64,000 bases of DNA from NCBI GenBank assembly GCA_001603005.1, contig LVAJ01000030.1, forward strand, positions 1 to 64,000. Reading direction: 5' to 3'. Shown in pieces: positions 32,073-43,100 of this stretch. Every line of letters starts with the position of its first letter. Positions within the stretch are counted from its first letter, which is position 1. The translations under genes and the position numbers were made by a program. The DNA comes from Clostridiales bacterium Firm_04. Its GTDB lineage: Bacteria; Bacillota; Clostridia; Oscillospirales; Ruminococcaceae. The notes beneath the pieces were generated by a model. The model was not told the origin of the DNA and searched no databases. It worked only from the letters and a program-made list of their open reading frames with translations.

Positions 32073-33230
32073 ATGCCGACACTTTCATCCAGAACCGCAG
32101 GGTTCACTGATTCCGTCATCCGCCGCATGACGCGCATTTCCAATCAGTTCGGTGCGGTGAATCTTTCGCAGGGATTTCCGGATTTCGCACCGCCGCAACC
32201 CATTCTCGACCGGCTTGCAGAGGTCACGCGCGAGGATTTCCACCAGTATTCGATCACATGGGGCGCGCAGAATTTCCGCGAAGCCCTTGCCGATAAATAC
32301 GAGCATTTCACCGGCAGAGCCATCGATCCGAACGGCGAGATCGTCGTGACATGCGGCAGCACCGAGGCAATGATGGCTGCGATGCTCAGCGTGACGAACC
32401 CCGGCGACAAGGTCATCGTGTTCTCGCCGTTCTATGAGAATTACGGCGCAGATACGATCCTTTCGGGCGCAGAGCCGATCTATGTGCCGCTCGTGCCGCC
32501 CGCATTCACATTCGATGCCGATGTGCTCGAAGCCGCATTCCGGCAGCATCCGAAGGCGCTGATCCTCTGCAACCCGTCCAATCCGTGCGGCAAGGTCTTC
32601 ACGCGCGCAGAGCTCGAAATCATCGCGGATCTCGCGAAAAAATACGATACATTCGTCATCACCGACGAGGTCTATGAGCACATTCTCTATCAGCCGCACA
32701 AGCATACTTATATCGCGACGCTGCCGGGCATGTGGGAGCGCACCATTCAGTGCAGCTCGCTCAGCAAGACCTATTCCATTACGGGCTGGCGTCTCGGCTA
32801 TGTGATCGCGGCGCCGGAAGTCATTGATACCGTGAAAAAGGTGCACGACTTCCTGACCGTCGGTGCCGCAGCGCCCCTGCAGGAAGCCGCCGTCACGGGA
32901 CTGCGCTTCGGTGATGATTACTATGCCGCATTGCAGGCGGAATACACCGAAAAGCGGACGCTGTTCCTCGAAGGACTCGACCGCATCGGCATTGCGCACA
33001 CGGTTCCGGAGGGCGCATACTATATTCTGCTGGATATTTCCGAGTTTGGCTATGAGAGCGACCTCACATTCTGCGAGCATCTTGCAGAGCGCGTCGGCGT
33101 CGGCGCCGTGCCGGGTTCCAGCTTCTTCCGCGAGCCTGAAAACCGCTACATCCGGTTCCATTTTGCCAAGAAAAACGAAACGCTCAACGAAGCGCTGAAC
33201 CGCCTTGCCGACATCCGCAAAAAGTTTTGA
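32073..33230 (+). CDS. Class I/II PLP-dependent aminotransferase
   Basis: 385 residues, fold-type I aminotransferase. Visible motifs: NLSQGFPDF near the start, NPSNPCGKVF, ITDEVYEHILY (PLP Asp/Tyr), and SLSKTYSITGWRLGY with the PLP lysine. The ending RFHFAKKNETLNEALNRL carries the carboxylate-binding Arg. It belongs near aspartate, kynurenine or methionine aminotransferases of this family; the amino donor cannot be assigned. The start is set by AGGAGG about 7 bp upstream, although the frame extends further 5'. Its divergent neighbour is the Rrf2 regulator. Confidence 0.92.
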   Translation: MPTLSSRTAGFTDSVIRRMTRISNQFGAVNLSQGFPDFAPPQPILDRLAEVTREDFHQYSITWGAQNFREALADKYEHFTGRAIDPNGEIVVTCGSTEAMMAAMLSVTNPGDKVIVFSPFYENYGADTILSGAEPIYVPLVPPAFTFDADVLEAAFRQHPKALILCNPSNPCGKVFTRAELEIIADLAKKYDTFVITDEVYEHILYQPHKHTYIATLPGMWERTIQCSSLSKTYSITGWRLGYVIAAPEVIDTVKKVHDFLTVGAAAPLQEAAVTGLRFGDDYYAALQAEYTEKRTLFLEGLDRIGIAHTVPEGAYYILLDISEFGYESDLTFCEHLAERVGVGAVPGSSFFREPENRYIRFHFAKKNETLNEALNRLADIRKKF

Positions 33231-33255
33231 TAGAGGTATCGCTGCGCGATGATCT

Positions 33256-33311
33256 ATAATGGGGCTCCGCCCCAAACCCTGCTGGGGGCGTAACCCCCAG
33301 ACCCCATTATA
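33256..33311. repeat. Nested palindrome after the aminotransferase gene
   Basis: TATAATGGGG and CCCCATTATA form an outer stem. Inside are two hairpins, GGGGCTCCGCCCC and CTGGGGG-CGTAA-CCCCCAG. Together they can fold as a three-way junction. This precedes the true terminator. Confidence 0.75.
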
Positions 33312-33316
33312 AGAAT

Positions 33317-33354
33317 AAAAAGGCGTCGATCAGAAAACGGTTGACGCCTTTTTT
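33317..33354 (+). terminator. Terminator of the aminotransferase
   Basis: AAAAGGCGTC/GACGCCTTTTTT has T and A runs on either side. Confidence 0.9.
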
Positions 33355-33379
33355 ACGACGCATCCAAATCACAAACTAC

Positions 33380-33825
33380 GCATCCGGCGCGCACAGGATT
33401 AAAGTTTTGATCGAACTTTTTCAAAAGTTCGCGGAGTCCAGAGTGAGTTTGCTTGCAAACTCATAGCGAAGCGTGCAAGAGCCTCTGGTCGCCCGTCGCA
33501 ACGGGCGAAACTCCCCCAGCGTTCAAGAGCTTGGCGGGCTTGGGGACTCCAGTTTGCCTTTGGCAAACTGAGCCGTTTTGCTTGCAAAACGTGTGCGATC
33601 AAGAAGTCCCCATTCTTAAATAAAATCCGCGAAGCGGATACTTCTTTGAGGACATGCAAACGGACATTCATTCTGACATGCATAATCACATTCATACCGA
33701 CATTCAAACGCGACATGCACAAACCGGACATACATTCTGATATGCATATTTACATGCAAAAGCGGACATACAAACGCGACATGCATAATCAACACGCAAA
33801 CGGAAATACAGCTGATGTTCACGCA
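33380..33825 (+). repeat. Hairpin-chain module B with loop insertions, plus array
   Basis: Module B without module A. The first, third and fifth hairpins match copies 1 and 2. The second hairpin (CCAGAG.../...CTCTGG) carries a loop insertion containing GAGTTTGCTTGCAAACTC. The fourth (GGGGACT.../AGTCCCC) carries an insertion with CAGTTTGCCTTTGGCAAACTG (as two arms with a short loop) and CGTTTTGCTTGCAAAACG. The array runs from about 33651 to 33815. Confidence 0.85.
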
Positions 33826-33888
33826 GCAGAAAGCGTGAATCGTGAATGATGAAAAAAGAAAAGTGAATAACTGTAAATCTCAATCATA

Positions 33889-33926
33889 CAGAGCCCCCGC
33901 ATGTGCAAAGGCATGCAGGGGCTCTG
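33889..33926. terminator. Hairpin downstream of the metallopeptidase gene
   Basis: CAGAGCCCCCGCATG pairs with CATGCAGGGGCTCTG with one mismatch. There is no long T run on the minus strand, so it is a weak terminator candidate. Confidence 0.55.
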
Positions 33927-33999
33927 TTTGTCCGTACAGACGCCGGACAATCTATGAAAGTGAAGAACGAAATAATGAAAAGCAGGAATCACACGCGCA

Positions 34000-35394
34000 T
34001 TACTGGACGATCCTGTTCGCAAACTGCCAGTAGGTGATATTGTTGTTGCCGGGGATCTTGTCGGAGCAGATCTCATTGAGGAACGAATCCTTGCGGTTCG
34101 CAAGGAGATCCAGCGAGGAAAGTCCGTGCACCAGCGACTTCGAGCAGATCCACGCGCCGTGGAACGGGATCTTTGTGATCAGCGCCATCAGGACATCCTC
34201 GGTCATGTCAGAGGTATAGGTCACGCCGTTGTACTGATAGGTCAGATCTTCGGTCATGGTTTCCGCATAGTCCAGATAAATGCTTCTCGCATTGGTCATG
34301 AACGATGCGCTGATATAGCCCGGATCGCTGATGCAGAGCGCATAGAGGCTGTCCCAGCCGGAATTGAACGTGCTGCTGTTCCATGTGGTGTTGATCGTGT
34401 TGCCGTTCGTATAAGCAACACTCCACGGATCAATGCCGAGACCTTCGTGCAGAAGCACACCGAGGCGATAGAAGAAATGCCCGCCGCTGAGATCGTTCAC
34501 GTCCGACACAGCTGCGATCGAATTGTAATCCGAAGTGATATCCTTGACCGCATACTGCATCGCGGTAACACTCTCATAACGCTTGTTCTGATAGAACAGC
34601 GGGCCGGAATTGTTGTCGCGGATGACCTGCGGCACGTAAACGCCGTTGTGTTTCAGCGCACGGATCGCGCAGAGCGCACGCAGATTGCAGTACACATCAT
34701 CGGAGCTGAGGAACTTGTATGTGTTTGCGTTTTTATAAGCATGTGCAGTCTCGTGCAGCGTGGTCCATGTGAAGTAGGTGCCGGAAAGACCTGCAACGCC
34801 TGCCTCAAAGCCGGTCGATGCGCCTGCGTTCAGACGGATGCAGGAGCCGTTCCAGTTGGAGTTGCCGACCGGTGTGCTGCCGGTGTAGCCGTCGAGAATG
34901 AACGGGAGATACTGCTTGGAGCCGGTCATCACGCCGCTGAGCTGCTTCAGCGTGTTGATGTACTGCAAATACCGCAGCGTCCAGCTCTTGCCCTTCGCAA
35001 GCTGATTGCCGAAGAATGCCTGATCCAGATCCGGATGCTTTGCCGGATCATACATCAGCACAACATTGTTATAGCTGTTGTTGGTCTGCGTCGAGTAGAC
35101 AACGCGGTAATTGCGGTAGACGCCGGTCATCAGCGCAGCATTGCCGAGCGCGCTTTTCAGCTTGTTTTTGACCGCAGTCTCTGCGTTGGTAGAGCCGAGT
35201 GCTGCAAAATTGGTCGCAGTATTCACCGTGATTGCGGACTGGCTTGTCGGATACCACGCGGCTGCCGCTTCTGCGACGATCGCGTTATCCGCAAACAGAC
35301 GGGCGATCGGTGCCGCGCCGGTCATGCCGATCGCGCTGAAGCCCATTGCTGCTGCCATTGCGAGAGATGTGATTTTCTTAACCGATTTTTTCAT
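34000..35394 (-). CDS. Secreted putative zinc metallopeptidase
   Basis: 464 residues with a signal peptide (hydrophobic 8-28, cleavage probably near AEAAAA). The motif HETAHAY at 214-220 is an HExxH zinc site in the context TWTTLHETAHAYKN. That recalls M60-like or other gluzincin peptidases, but I cannot find a clear third-ligand Glu within the next 28 residues, where Asp residues occur (SSDDVY). No dockerin or anchor is visible, so it is probably released. It has its own promoter. Substrate unknown; a mucin or glycoprotein target is only a guess from M60 relatives. Confidence 0.72.
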   Translation of the reverse strand: MKKSVKKITSLAMAAAMGFSAIGMTGAAPIARLFADNAIVAEAAAAWYPTSQSAITVNTATNFAALGSTNAETAVKNKLKSALGNAALMTGVYRNYRVVYSTQTNNSYNNVVLMYDPAKHPDLDQAFFGNQLAKGKSWTLRYLQYINTLKQLSGVMTGSKQYLPFILDGYTGSTPVGNSNWNGSCIRLNAGASTGFEAGVAGLSGTYFTWTTLHETAHAYKNANTYKFLSSDDVYCNLRALCAIRALKHNGVYVPQVIRDNNSGPLFYQNKRYESVTAMQYAVKDITSDYNSIAAVSDVNDLSGGHFFYRLGVLLHEGLGIDPWSVAYTNGNTINTTWNSSTFNSGWDSLYALCISDPGYISASFMTNARSIYLDYAETMTEDLTYQYNGVTYTSDMTEDVLMALITKIPFHGAWICSKSLVHGLSSLDLLANRKDSFLNEICSDKIPGNNNITYWQFANRIVQ

Positions 35395-35550
35395 TGCTTG
35401 AATCCTCCATTCAAAAATAAATCAAATTTTTGCACTGTGTTTGTGTTTTCATGAATAGCCCTAGCGATACATAGATCATACAAATGATATAAAATGAAAT
35501 TATATTGTTTCTTTTCACGAGCATTGCCGTGAGAACCGGTTCTGTCGGCA

Positions 35551-35579
35551 TTATAGCACAGAGAATTTCAGAAATCAAG
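35551..35579 (-). promoter_or_regulatory. Promoter of the metallopeptidase gene
   Basis: TTGATT, 17 bp, TATAAT with TGTGC upstream on the minus strand. The leader to the start at 35394 is about 150 nt and AT-rich. Confidence 0.75.
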
Positions 35580-35830
35580 TAGGTAAAGCGATTTTCGGAG
35601 CATTCGACAGAAAACAAATTGCAAGTTTGTTTAGTATTTCCTGTAACCTTTATGACTTTTTTGCGTAACGTCAAATTTTCAGGTGCATTCTTTGGGCAAA
35701 ACGGAGATATGAAACGAAATTTTTCTGCATTCCAAAAGCCGTGAACATGTGTTCTCTGTCTCTGACAACAAAAATGCCGCGAAACGGCTGACCGAATCGC
35801 GGCAGGATTACCAAATATTCACGGAAATGC
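35580..35830. other. AT-rich intergenic stretch before rpoB
   Basis: No gene is supported here. A hairpin GCCGCGA/TCGCGGC (35776-35803) is followed on the minus strand by a T run, so it could end a minus-strand transcript entering from the rpoB side. Confidence 0.55.
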
Positions 35831-35859
35831 TTGACAAACCGCCTGTTATAGACTATAAT
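35831..35859 (+). promoter_or_regulatory. Promoter of rpoB
   Basis: TTGACA (35831-35836), 17 bp, TATAAT (35854-35859). A leader of about 150 nt follows, with small hairpins such as GCCTGATTAGGC. Confidence 0.88.
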
Positions 35860-36015
35860 AGTAGAATGCCTGATTAGGCACAAGCGGCTTTTCTCCGCGT
35901 AATAGTATAGCATAGATTCCGCAGCTTGTCAAGCCCCTTTTTGTCAGATATGCAAAAAGCGGCTTTCCCGCGCGGAGTGATGCGCCCTGATACAAAAGAC
36001 AGGAGGTTTTTGCCC

Positions 36016-39000
36016 ATGAGCCCTAAAACCAATCCGGACGTGCAGACGCAGACAGCGGTTTCGGTCAAGGACGTTCAGGTCGGAAAAAACACACGTAAGA
36101 GCTTCGGCAAGATCGACGAGGTTTTGCAGATGCCGAACCTCATCGAGGTGCAGAAAAAATCCTACGAGTGGTTTCTGACGGAAGGTCTGCGTGAGGTATT
36201 CCGTGATGTGGCGTCGATTTCCGACTTCAACGGCAATCTTCAGCTCAGCTTCATTGATTACCGCATCGACGATACCCCGAAATACACGATCGCAGAGTGC
36301 AAGGAACGCGACGCAACATACGCCGCCCCGCTGCGAGTCAAGGCACGGCTCTGGAATCAGGAGACCGACGAGGTTACCAGCAGCGAGATCTACATGGGCG
36401 ATATGCCCCTGATGACCGAGAGCGGCACCTTCGTCATCAACGGCGCGGAGCGTGTCATCGTTTCGCAGCTCGTTCGTTCTCCGGGCGTCTATTACAGCTT
36501 CACACGCGATAAGTCGGGCAAGAGCCTGTTCAATACCACCGTTATTCCGAACCGCGGCGCGTGGCTCGAATACGAGATGGATTCCAATGACGTCGTTTCC
36601 GTCAAGATCGACAAGAACAGAAAAATCCCGATCACCAAGTTCATCCGCGCACTCGGCGTCGGTACGAACGAGGAGATCCTCGAAATGTTCGGTGACGATC
36701 CCAGACTGAAAGCGACCATTGAACAGAAAGAGGACGGCGTCACCGATGACGCCGAGAAGAACATCAACGAGGCGCTGCTTGAGGTCTACAAGAAGCTCCG
36801 CCCGGGCGATCCGGCAACGATCGACGGCGCAAAGCAGCTCGTCCACAACCTGTTCTTCGATCCGAAGCGCTATGATCTCTGCCGCTTCGGAAGATATAAG
36901 TATAACAAAAAGCTCGGCATCGGCGCCCGTCTGGTCGATCAGGTGCTCTCCAGACCGGTCATCAGCTTCATGACCGGCGAGATGATCGCCGACACCGGCA
37001 CAAAGATCACCGCTGCACTCGCACAGGAGATCGAGCAGGCAGGTGTCTATGAGGCATATGTCGAGGCGGAAGTCCGCGAAACGCATGTCGATGAGAAGAA
37101 GCATGAGCTCGTCGCGGAATTTGTCGAGCGCGAGGTCAAGGTCGTCGGCTCCGGCATGGTCGATATCACGCCCTATGCCGCGGCTGTCATCGACGGCTTC
37201 AGCGCCGAGGAATACGGCATCAACGAGAAGGTCTCCGCAAGAGTGCTCCGCGATCTGCTCGAGGAAGCAGACGGCGATGCCGAAAAGCTCGGTCAGGCGA
37301 TCCGTACCAATAAGGATATCCTCGTGCCGAAGCACATCGTCAAGGACGATATCTTCGCAACGATCAGCTACTTCTGCAACCTCTGCGACGGCATCGGTCA
37401 CACCGATGACATCGACCACCTCGGCAACCGCCGTATCCGTTCGGTCGGTGAGCTGCTCCAGAATCAGTTCCGCATCGGTTTTGCAAGAATGGAGCGCGTC
37501 ATCCGCGAGCGCATGAGCCTTCAGGCACAGGATGCCGAAACGCTCACCCCGCAGACGCTTGTCAATATCCGTCCGATCACGGCGGCGATCAAGGAATTTT
37601 TCGGTTCCTCTCCGCTGTCGCAGTTCATGGACCAGAACAACCCGCTCGCAGAGCTGACGCATAAGCGCCGTCTCTCCGCGCTCGGCCCGGGCGGTCTGAC
37701 CAGAGACCGTGCAGGCTTCGAGGTGCGTGACGTTCACTATTCGCATTACGGCAGAATGTGCCCGATCGAGACGCCGGAAGGTCCGAACATCGGTCTGATC
37801 TCCTATCTCGCATCGTTTGCACGCATCAACATCTACGGCTTCATCGAGGCGCCGTACCGCAAGGTCGATAAGACCACCGGCGTTGTCACGGACGAAGTCG
37901 TCTATATGACCGCGGATGTCGAAGATACTTTCTATGTCGCACAGGCGAACGAGCCGCTCACCGAAGACGGCAAATTCGCAAGACGCCGCGTCACCGCGCG
38001 TCACCGCGACCAGATCCTTGAATGCGATCCTTCGCTGATCGACTTCATGGATGTTTCCCCGAAGATGGTCGTTTCCGTCGCAACGGCAATGATCCCGTTC
38101 CTCGAAAACGATGACGCGAACCGTGCCCTCATGGGCTCGAACATGCAGCGTCAGGCTGTTCCGCTCCTCAAGACCGAGCGTCCGTTCGTCGGCACCGGTA
38201 TGGAGTATAAGGCGGCTGTCGATTCCGGCGTCTGCGTGCTCGCAAAGGAAGACGGTCTGGTCACTGCGGTCAGCGCAGATGAGATCGTCGTCAAGACCGG
38301 CGAGCGCGAGGACGATGTCCGCCGCTATCAGCTCATCAAGTTCCAGCGCAGCAACCAGGGCACCTGTGTCAACCAGCGCCCGATCGTTTCGGTCGGCGAG
38401 CAGGTCAAGGCAGGTCAGGTCATCGCTGACGGCCCCGCAACCTGCGACGGCGAGATCTCCCTCGGCAAGAACGCCCTCATCGGCTTCATGACGTGGGAAG
38501 GCTACAACTATGAGGACGCGGTTCTCCTGAATCAGCGTCTTGTCCGCGAGGATGTCTTCACCTCTGTTCATATCGAGGAATATGAGCTGGAGTGCCGCGA
38601 TACCAAGCTCGGCGCAGAAGAAATCACCCGCGATATCCCGAACGTCGGTGAGGATGCCCTGAAAGACCTCGACGACCGCGGCATCATCCGCATCGGTGCA
38701 GAGGTTCATGCAGGCGATATCCTCGTCGGTAAGGTCACCCCGAAGGGCGAGACCGAGCTGACCGCTGAGGAAAGACTGCTCCGCGCGATCTTCGGCGAAA
38801 AGGCACGCGAGGTGCGTGACAATTCCCTGAAAGTGCCGCACGGCGAATCCGGTATCGTTGTCGATGTCAAGATCTTCGACCGCGACAACTGCGATGAGCT
38901 CGGACCGGGCGTCAACCAGATCGTCCGCTGCTATATCGCACAGAAGCGCAAGATCTCCGTCGGCGACAAAATGGCGGGCCGTCACGGAAACAAGGGCGTT

Positions 39001-40059
39001 GTCTCCCGCATTCTGCCGGAGGAGGACATGCCGTTCCTCGAAGACGGTACGCCGCTCGATATCTGCCTGAACCCGCTGGGCGTTCCGTCCCGTATGAACA
39101 TCGGTCAGGTGCTCGAAGTCCATCTCGGCATGGCTGCAAAGGCACTCGGCTGGCATATCATGACGCCGGTCTTTGACGGCGCACACGAGGACGATATCCG
39201 CGCATGCTTCCGCCTTGCACAGGAGCGCAATGATGAGATCAATGCGCAGAAGCAGGCACTCAAGGACGCAGGCGAGGATTCGCAGACCTTTACCCTCAGC
39301 CCGATGCAGAAGGTCATCGACACCACGTCGATCCCGCTCTCTGAGGACGGCAAGTTCACCGTCTATGACGGCAGAACCGGTGAGAAATTCGATAACCGCG
39401 TCACCGTCGGTTATATGTACTATCTGAAACTGCATCACCTCGTTGACGATAAGATCCATGCGCGTTCCGTCGGTCCGTACTCGCTGGTCACCCAGCAGCC
39501 GCTCGGCGGTAAGGCACAGTTCGGCGGTCAGCGTTTCGGTGAAATGGAGGTCTGGGCGCTCGAAGCTTACGGCGCTGCCTATACGCTGCAGGAAATCCTG
39601 ACCGTCAAGTCCGACGATACCACCGGCCGTGTCAATACCTACGAGGCGATCGTCAAGGGACAGAATGTGCCGAAGCCGGGTATTCCGGAGTCCTTCAAGG
39701 TTCTGATCAAGGAAATGCAGTCCCTCGGTCTGGACGTCCGCGTGCTGGACGAGGATCAGCAGGAGATCGACCTCAAGATGAGCTTCGACGATGATCTCCC
39801 GCCGCGCACTTCCTCTGATTTCGATGACGAAAATACCGCAGATACGACGCATTACGAAGACACCGATATGGGCGATGCGGGCTATAATACCGCAATGTAC
39901 GGCGAAGATACCGAGACACATGAGGTCGATCACGACCAGCCGGCAGGCGATGCCGACGAGGACGATGAGTTCGGCTACGACGATTCCGATGATTCCGCTG
40001 CATACAGCGAAACGGATCTCTCTGACGATCTGTTCGGTGCATCGGACGAGGATCTGTAA
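36016..40059 (+). CDS. rpoB: DNA-directed RNA polymerase subunit beta
   Basis: 1347 residues. RpoB signatures throughout: the rifampicin-region [44 protein letters not shown], and a C-terminal [24 protein letters not shown]. It forms the catalytic core of RNA polymerase with RpoC. An acidic tail of about 90 residues (from [10 protein letters not shown] to the end) extends past the normal C-terminus. The start at 36016 is set by AGGAGG at 36001-36006; the frame extends upstream but without a site. It has its own promoter. The rplJ-rplL genes that commonly precede rpoB are not here; a secreted peptidase gene is upstream instead. Confidence 0.98.
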   Translation: MSPKTNPDVQTQTAVSVKDVQVGKNTRKSFGKIDEVLQMPNLIEVQKKSYEWFLTEGLREVFRDVASISDFNGNLQLSFIDYRIDDTPKYTIAECKERDATYAAPLRVKARLWNQETDEVTSSEIYMGDMPLMTESGTFVINGAERVIVSQLVRSPGVYYSFTRDKSGKSLFNTTVIPNRGAWLEYEMDSNDVVSVKIDKNRKIPITKFIRALGVGTNEEILEMFGDDPRLKATIEQKEDGVTDDAEKNINEALLEVYKKLRPGDPATIDGAKQLVHNLFFDPKRYDLCRFGRYKYNKKLGIGARLVDQVLSRPVISFMTGEMIADTGTKITAALAQEIEQAGVYEAYVEAEVRETHVDEKKHELVAEFVEREVKVVGSGMVDITPYAAAVIDGFSAEEYGINEKVSARVLRDLLEEADGDAEKLGQAIRTNKDILVPKHIVKDDIFATISYFCNLCDGIGHTDDIDHLGNRRIRSVGELLQNQFRIGFARMERVIRERMSLQAQDAETLTPQTLVNIRPITAAIKEFFGSSPLSQFMDQNNPLAELTHKRRLSALGPGGLTRDRAGFEVRDVHYSHYGRMCPIETPEGPNIGLISYLASFARINIYGFIEAPYRKVDKTTGVVTDEVVYMTADVEDTFYVAQANEPLTEDGKFARRRVTARHRDQILECDPSLIDFMDVSPKMVVSVATAMIPFLENDDANRALMGSNMQRQAVPLLKTERPFVGTGMEYKAAVDSGVCVLAKEDGLVTAVSADEIVVKTGEREDDVRRYQLIKFQRSNQGTCVNQRPIVSVGEQVKAGQVIADGPATCDGEISLGKNALIGFMTWEGYNYEDAVLLNQRLVREDVFTSVHIEEYELECRDTKLGAEEITRDIPNVGEDALKDLDDRGIIRIGAEVHAGDILVGKVTPKGETELTAEERLLRAIFGEKAREVRDNSLKVPHGESGIVVDVKIFDRDNCDELGPGVNQIVRCYIAQKRKISVGDKMAGRHGNKGVVSRILPEEDMPFLEDGTPLDICLNPLGVPSRMNIGQVLEVHLGMAAKALGWHIMTPVFDGAHEDDIRACFRLAQERNDEINAQKQALKDAGEDSQTFTLSPMQKVIDTTSIPLSEDGKFTVYDGRTGEKFDNRVTVGYMYYLKLHHLVDDKIHARSVGPYSLVTQQPLGGKAQFGGQRFGEMEVWALEAYGAAYTLQEILTVKSDDTTGRVNTYEAIVKGQNVPKPGIPESFKVLIKEMQSLGLDVRVLDEDQQEIDLKMSFDDDLPPRTSSDFDDENTADTTHYEDTDMGDAGYNTAMYGEDTETHEVDHDQPAGDADEDDEFGYDDSDDSAAYSETDLSDDLFGASDEDL

Positions 40060-40192
40060 TTCAAGCAGATCACGAAACGGTTTTATGCATATGCGATTTG
40101 CAGCGGGCAACAGGCGCCGCACGGACAATGGGCTCCATTGAACATGCACTGCCTGCCGCTGCACTCCGACACAGAATTTAGGAGGGAACACA

Positions 40193-43100
40193 TTGGAATT
40201 TACCACCTTTGATTCCATTAAGATCGGTCTTGCTTCCCCTGAGCAGATTAAGAAGTGGAGCTATGGCAAGGTCGAACGTCCGGAAACGATCAATTACCGT
40301 ACCCAGAAGCCGGAAAAGGGCGGTCTTTTCTGCGAAAAGATCTTCGGACCGACAAAGGACTGGGAATGCTACTGCGGAAAGTTCAAGAAGGTTCGCTTCA
40401 AGGGCAAGGTCTGCCCGAACTGCGGCGTTGAGATCACCCGCGCAAAGGTGCGCCGCGAGCGTATGGGACATATCGAGCTGGCAGCGCCGGTCGCGCATAT
40501 CTGGTATTTCAAGGGTACGCCGGCATGCATCCGTCAGGTGCTCGGCGACCTCTCCCAGAAGGATCTCGAAGCAGTCATCTATTTCACAAAATATATCGTC
40601 ACCGATCCGGGCGATCCGGATCCGGTGCATGAAGGTCAGTATGTGACCGGTCTGCTCAAGCAGCAGACGCTCTCCGAGGAGGAGTATCAGAATGCCGCGC
40701 AGAAGTATCCCGGTCAGTTCAAGGCGGAGATCGGCGCAGAGGGTATTCTGCACCTGCTGCAGGAGTACAGTCAGGACCGCTACGACAAGTTCCGCGACCA
40801 GATGATCGCAGAGGGCAAGCTCAACCTCGAACCGGATGAGCTCGAAGCCTGCAAGAACTGCGACCTCGGCCACAACTGCCGTGAGTGCTCGTTCTGCGCA
40901 GCCTGCGAGGATGAGGAATGGAAGAACAACCTCGTCATGGCATGCGATCAGCTCAAAGAGGAAGTCCGCAAGCTGGATGAAAAATCCACCGGCAGATCCA
41001 CCTCGCAGAAAAGTCAGAAGCGCGGCAAGCTGCTGAAGCGTCTCGAGATCCTCGAAGCATTCCGGCAGTCCGGCAACCGTCCGGAGTGGATGGTCATGAC
41101 CATTCTGCCGGTCATCCCGCCGGATATCCGCCCGATGGTCATGCTCGACGGCGGACGCTATGCGACCTCTGACCTCAATGACCTCTACCGCAGAGTCATC
41201 AACCGAAACAACCGTCTGGAGCGCATGCTCCAGCTCAATGCACCGAGCATCATCGTCCGCAATGAGGCGCGTATGCTGCAGGAAGCAGTCGATGCCCTCA
41301 TCGACAACGGCCGCCACGGCAAGGACGTCACCGGTCCGAACAACAGAAAGCTGAAATCGCTCTCCGATATCCTCAAGGGTAAGCAGGGACGTTTCCGCCA
41401 GAACCTGCTCGGTAAGCGTGTTGACTATTCCGGCCGTTCCGTTATCGTTGTCGGTCCGGAGCTGAAAATGTATCAGTGCGGTCTGCCGAAGGAAATGGCA
41501 CTGGAGCTGTTCAAGCCGTTCGTGCTCAAGCGCCTTGTCGATATCGGCAAGATCCAGAATATCAAGAGCGCGCGCAAAATGGTTGACCGCGCAAACGACG
41601 ATGTGTGGGATGCACTGGAGCATGTCATTCGCGAGCATCCGGTGCTCCTGAACCGTGCGCCTACCCTGCACAGACTCGGTATTCAGGCATTTGAGCCGGT
41701 GCTCGTCGAGGGCAGAGCCCTGAAACTGCATCCGCTCGTCTGTACCGCATTCAACGCTGACTTCGACGGCGACCAGATGGCTGTGCATCTCCCGCTTTCC
41801 GCGGAAGCACAGGCAGAAGCCCGCTTCCTCATGCTCGCAGCAAATAACCTGCTGAAACCGTCCGACGGTAAGCCGGTCGCGGTCCCGACACAGGATATGC
41901 TGCTCGGCTCCTATTACCTCACCATGGTCAAGGACGGCGAGCCCGGCGAGGGCAAGGTCTTCCGTGATGTCGATGAGGCAATGATGGCGTATGATGAGCA
42001 TGATATCACCCTGCATTCCAAGATCAAGGTGCGCATGACCAAGGAGATCAACGGTCAGAAGGTCTCCCGCATCATCGACTGCACCGCAGGACGCCTCATC
42101 TTCAATGAGATCATCCCGCAGAACCTCGGTTTTGTCAACCGCAGCGATCCGGAGCATGAATTTGACCTCGAAATCACACAGGTCGTCAAGAAGTCCGTGC
42201 TCTCCAAGATCATTGACCAGTGCCTGAAAGTCCACGGCGTGACCGCAACTGCGGAAGTGCTCGACCGCATCAAGGCGCTCGGCTATAAGTACTCCACCAA
42301 GTCCGGTCTGACCGTCGCTGTCATCGACGCGGTCATCCCGCCGCAGAAGAAGGATATCCTCGCGGCTGCCGATGCAGAGGTCGATGCGCTCAACGAGCAG
42401 TATCAGTACGGCTATATCTCCGGCGAGGTCAAGTATGAGAAGGTCTGTAAGGTCTGGGCGGATGCGACCGACCAGATCACCGAGGCTCTGAAAGCAAACT
42501 TCGACCCGTTCAACCCGATCAACATCATGGCGGATTCCGGAGCCCGTGGTTCTATCAACCAGATCCGTCAGCTCGCCGGCATGCGCGGACTCATCGCGAA
42601 CACATCCGGTGCGACGATCGAAATTCCGGTTCGTTCCAATTACCGTGAAGGTCTGAACATTTCCGAATACTTCATCTCCAGCCGAGGCGCACGTAAAGGT
42701 CTGGCGGATACCGCACTTCGTACCGCGGACTCCGGTTACCTCACCCGCCGTCTGGTCGATGTTTCGCAGGATGTCATCATCCGTGAGATCGACTGCGGCT
42801 CCGATGACGGCATCGAAGTCTACTGCATCAACGACGGCGAGCGCGACCTCGAAACATTGCAGGAGCGTCTTGTCGGCAGATATCTCGTCGAGGATCTCCG
42901 CGATGAGAAGTCCGAGCTGTTTATCCCGAAGACGCGCGCCATGACCAGCAACGACGCACAGCGCATCGTGGACGCAGGCATCACCCATGTCCGCATCCGC
43001 TCCGTGCTCGGCTGCAAGGCAAAGAAGGGCGTCTGCGCAAAGTGCTACGGCGTCAACCTCGCAAACGGCAACCTTGTCTCCGTCGGTGAAGCGGTCGGCA

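Noticed and set aside
35671..35913. A minus-strand frame of 80 residues upstream of rpoB
   Set aside because: It overlaps the rpoB promoter, has no ribosome site and no recognisable features.
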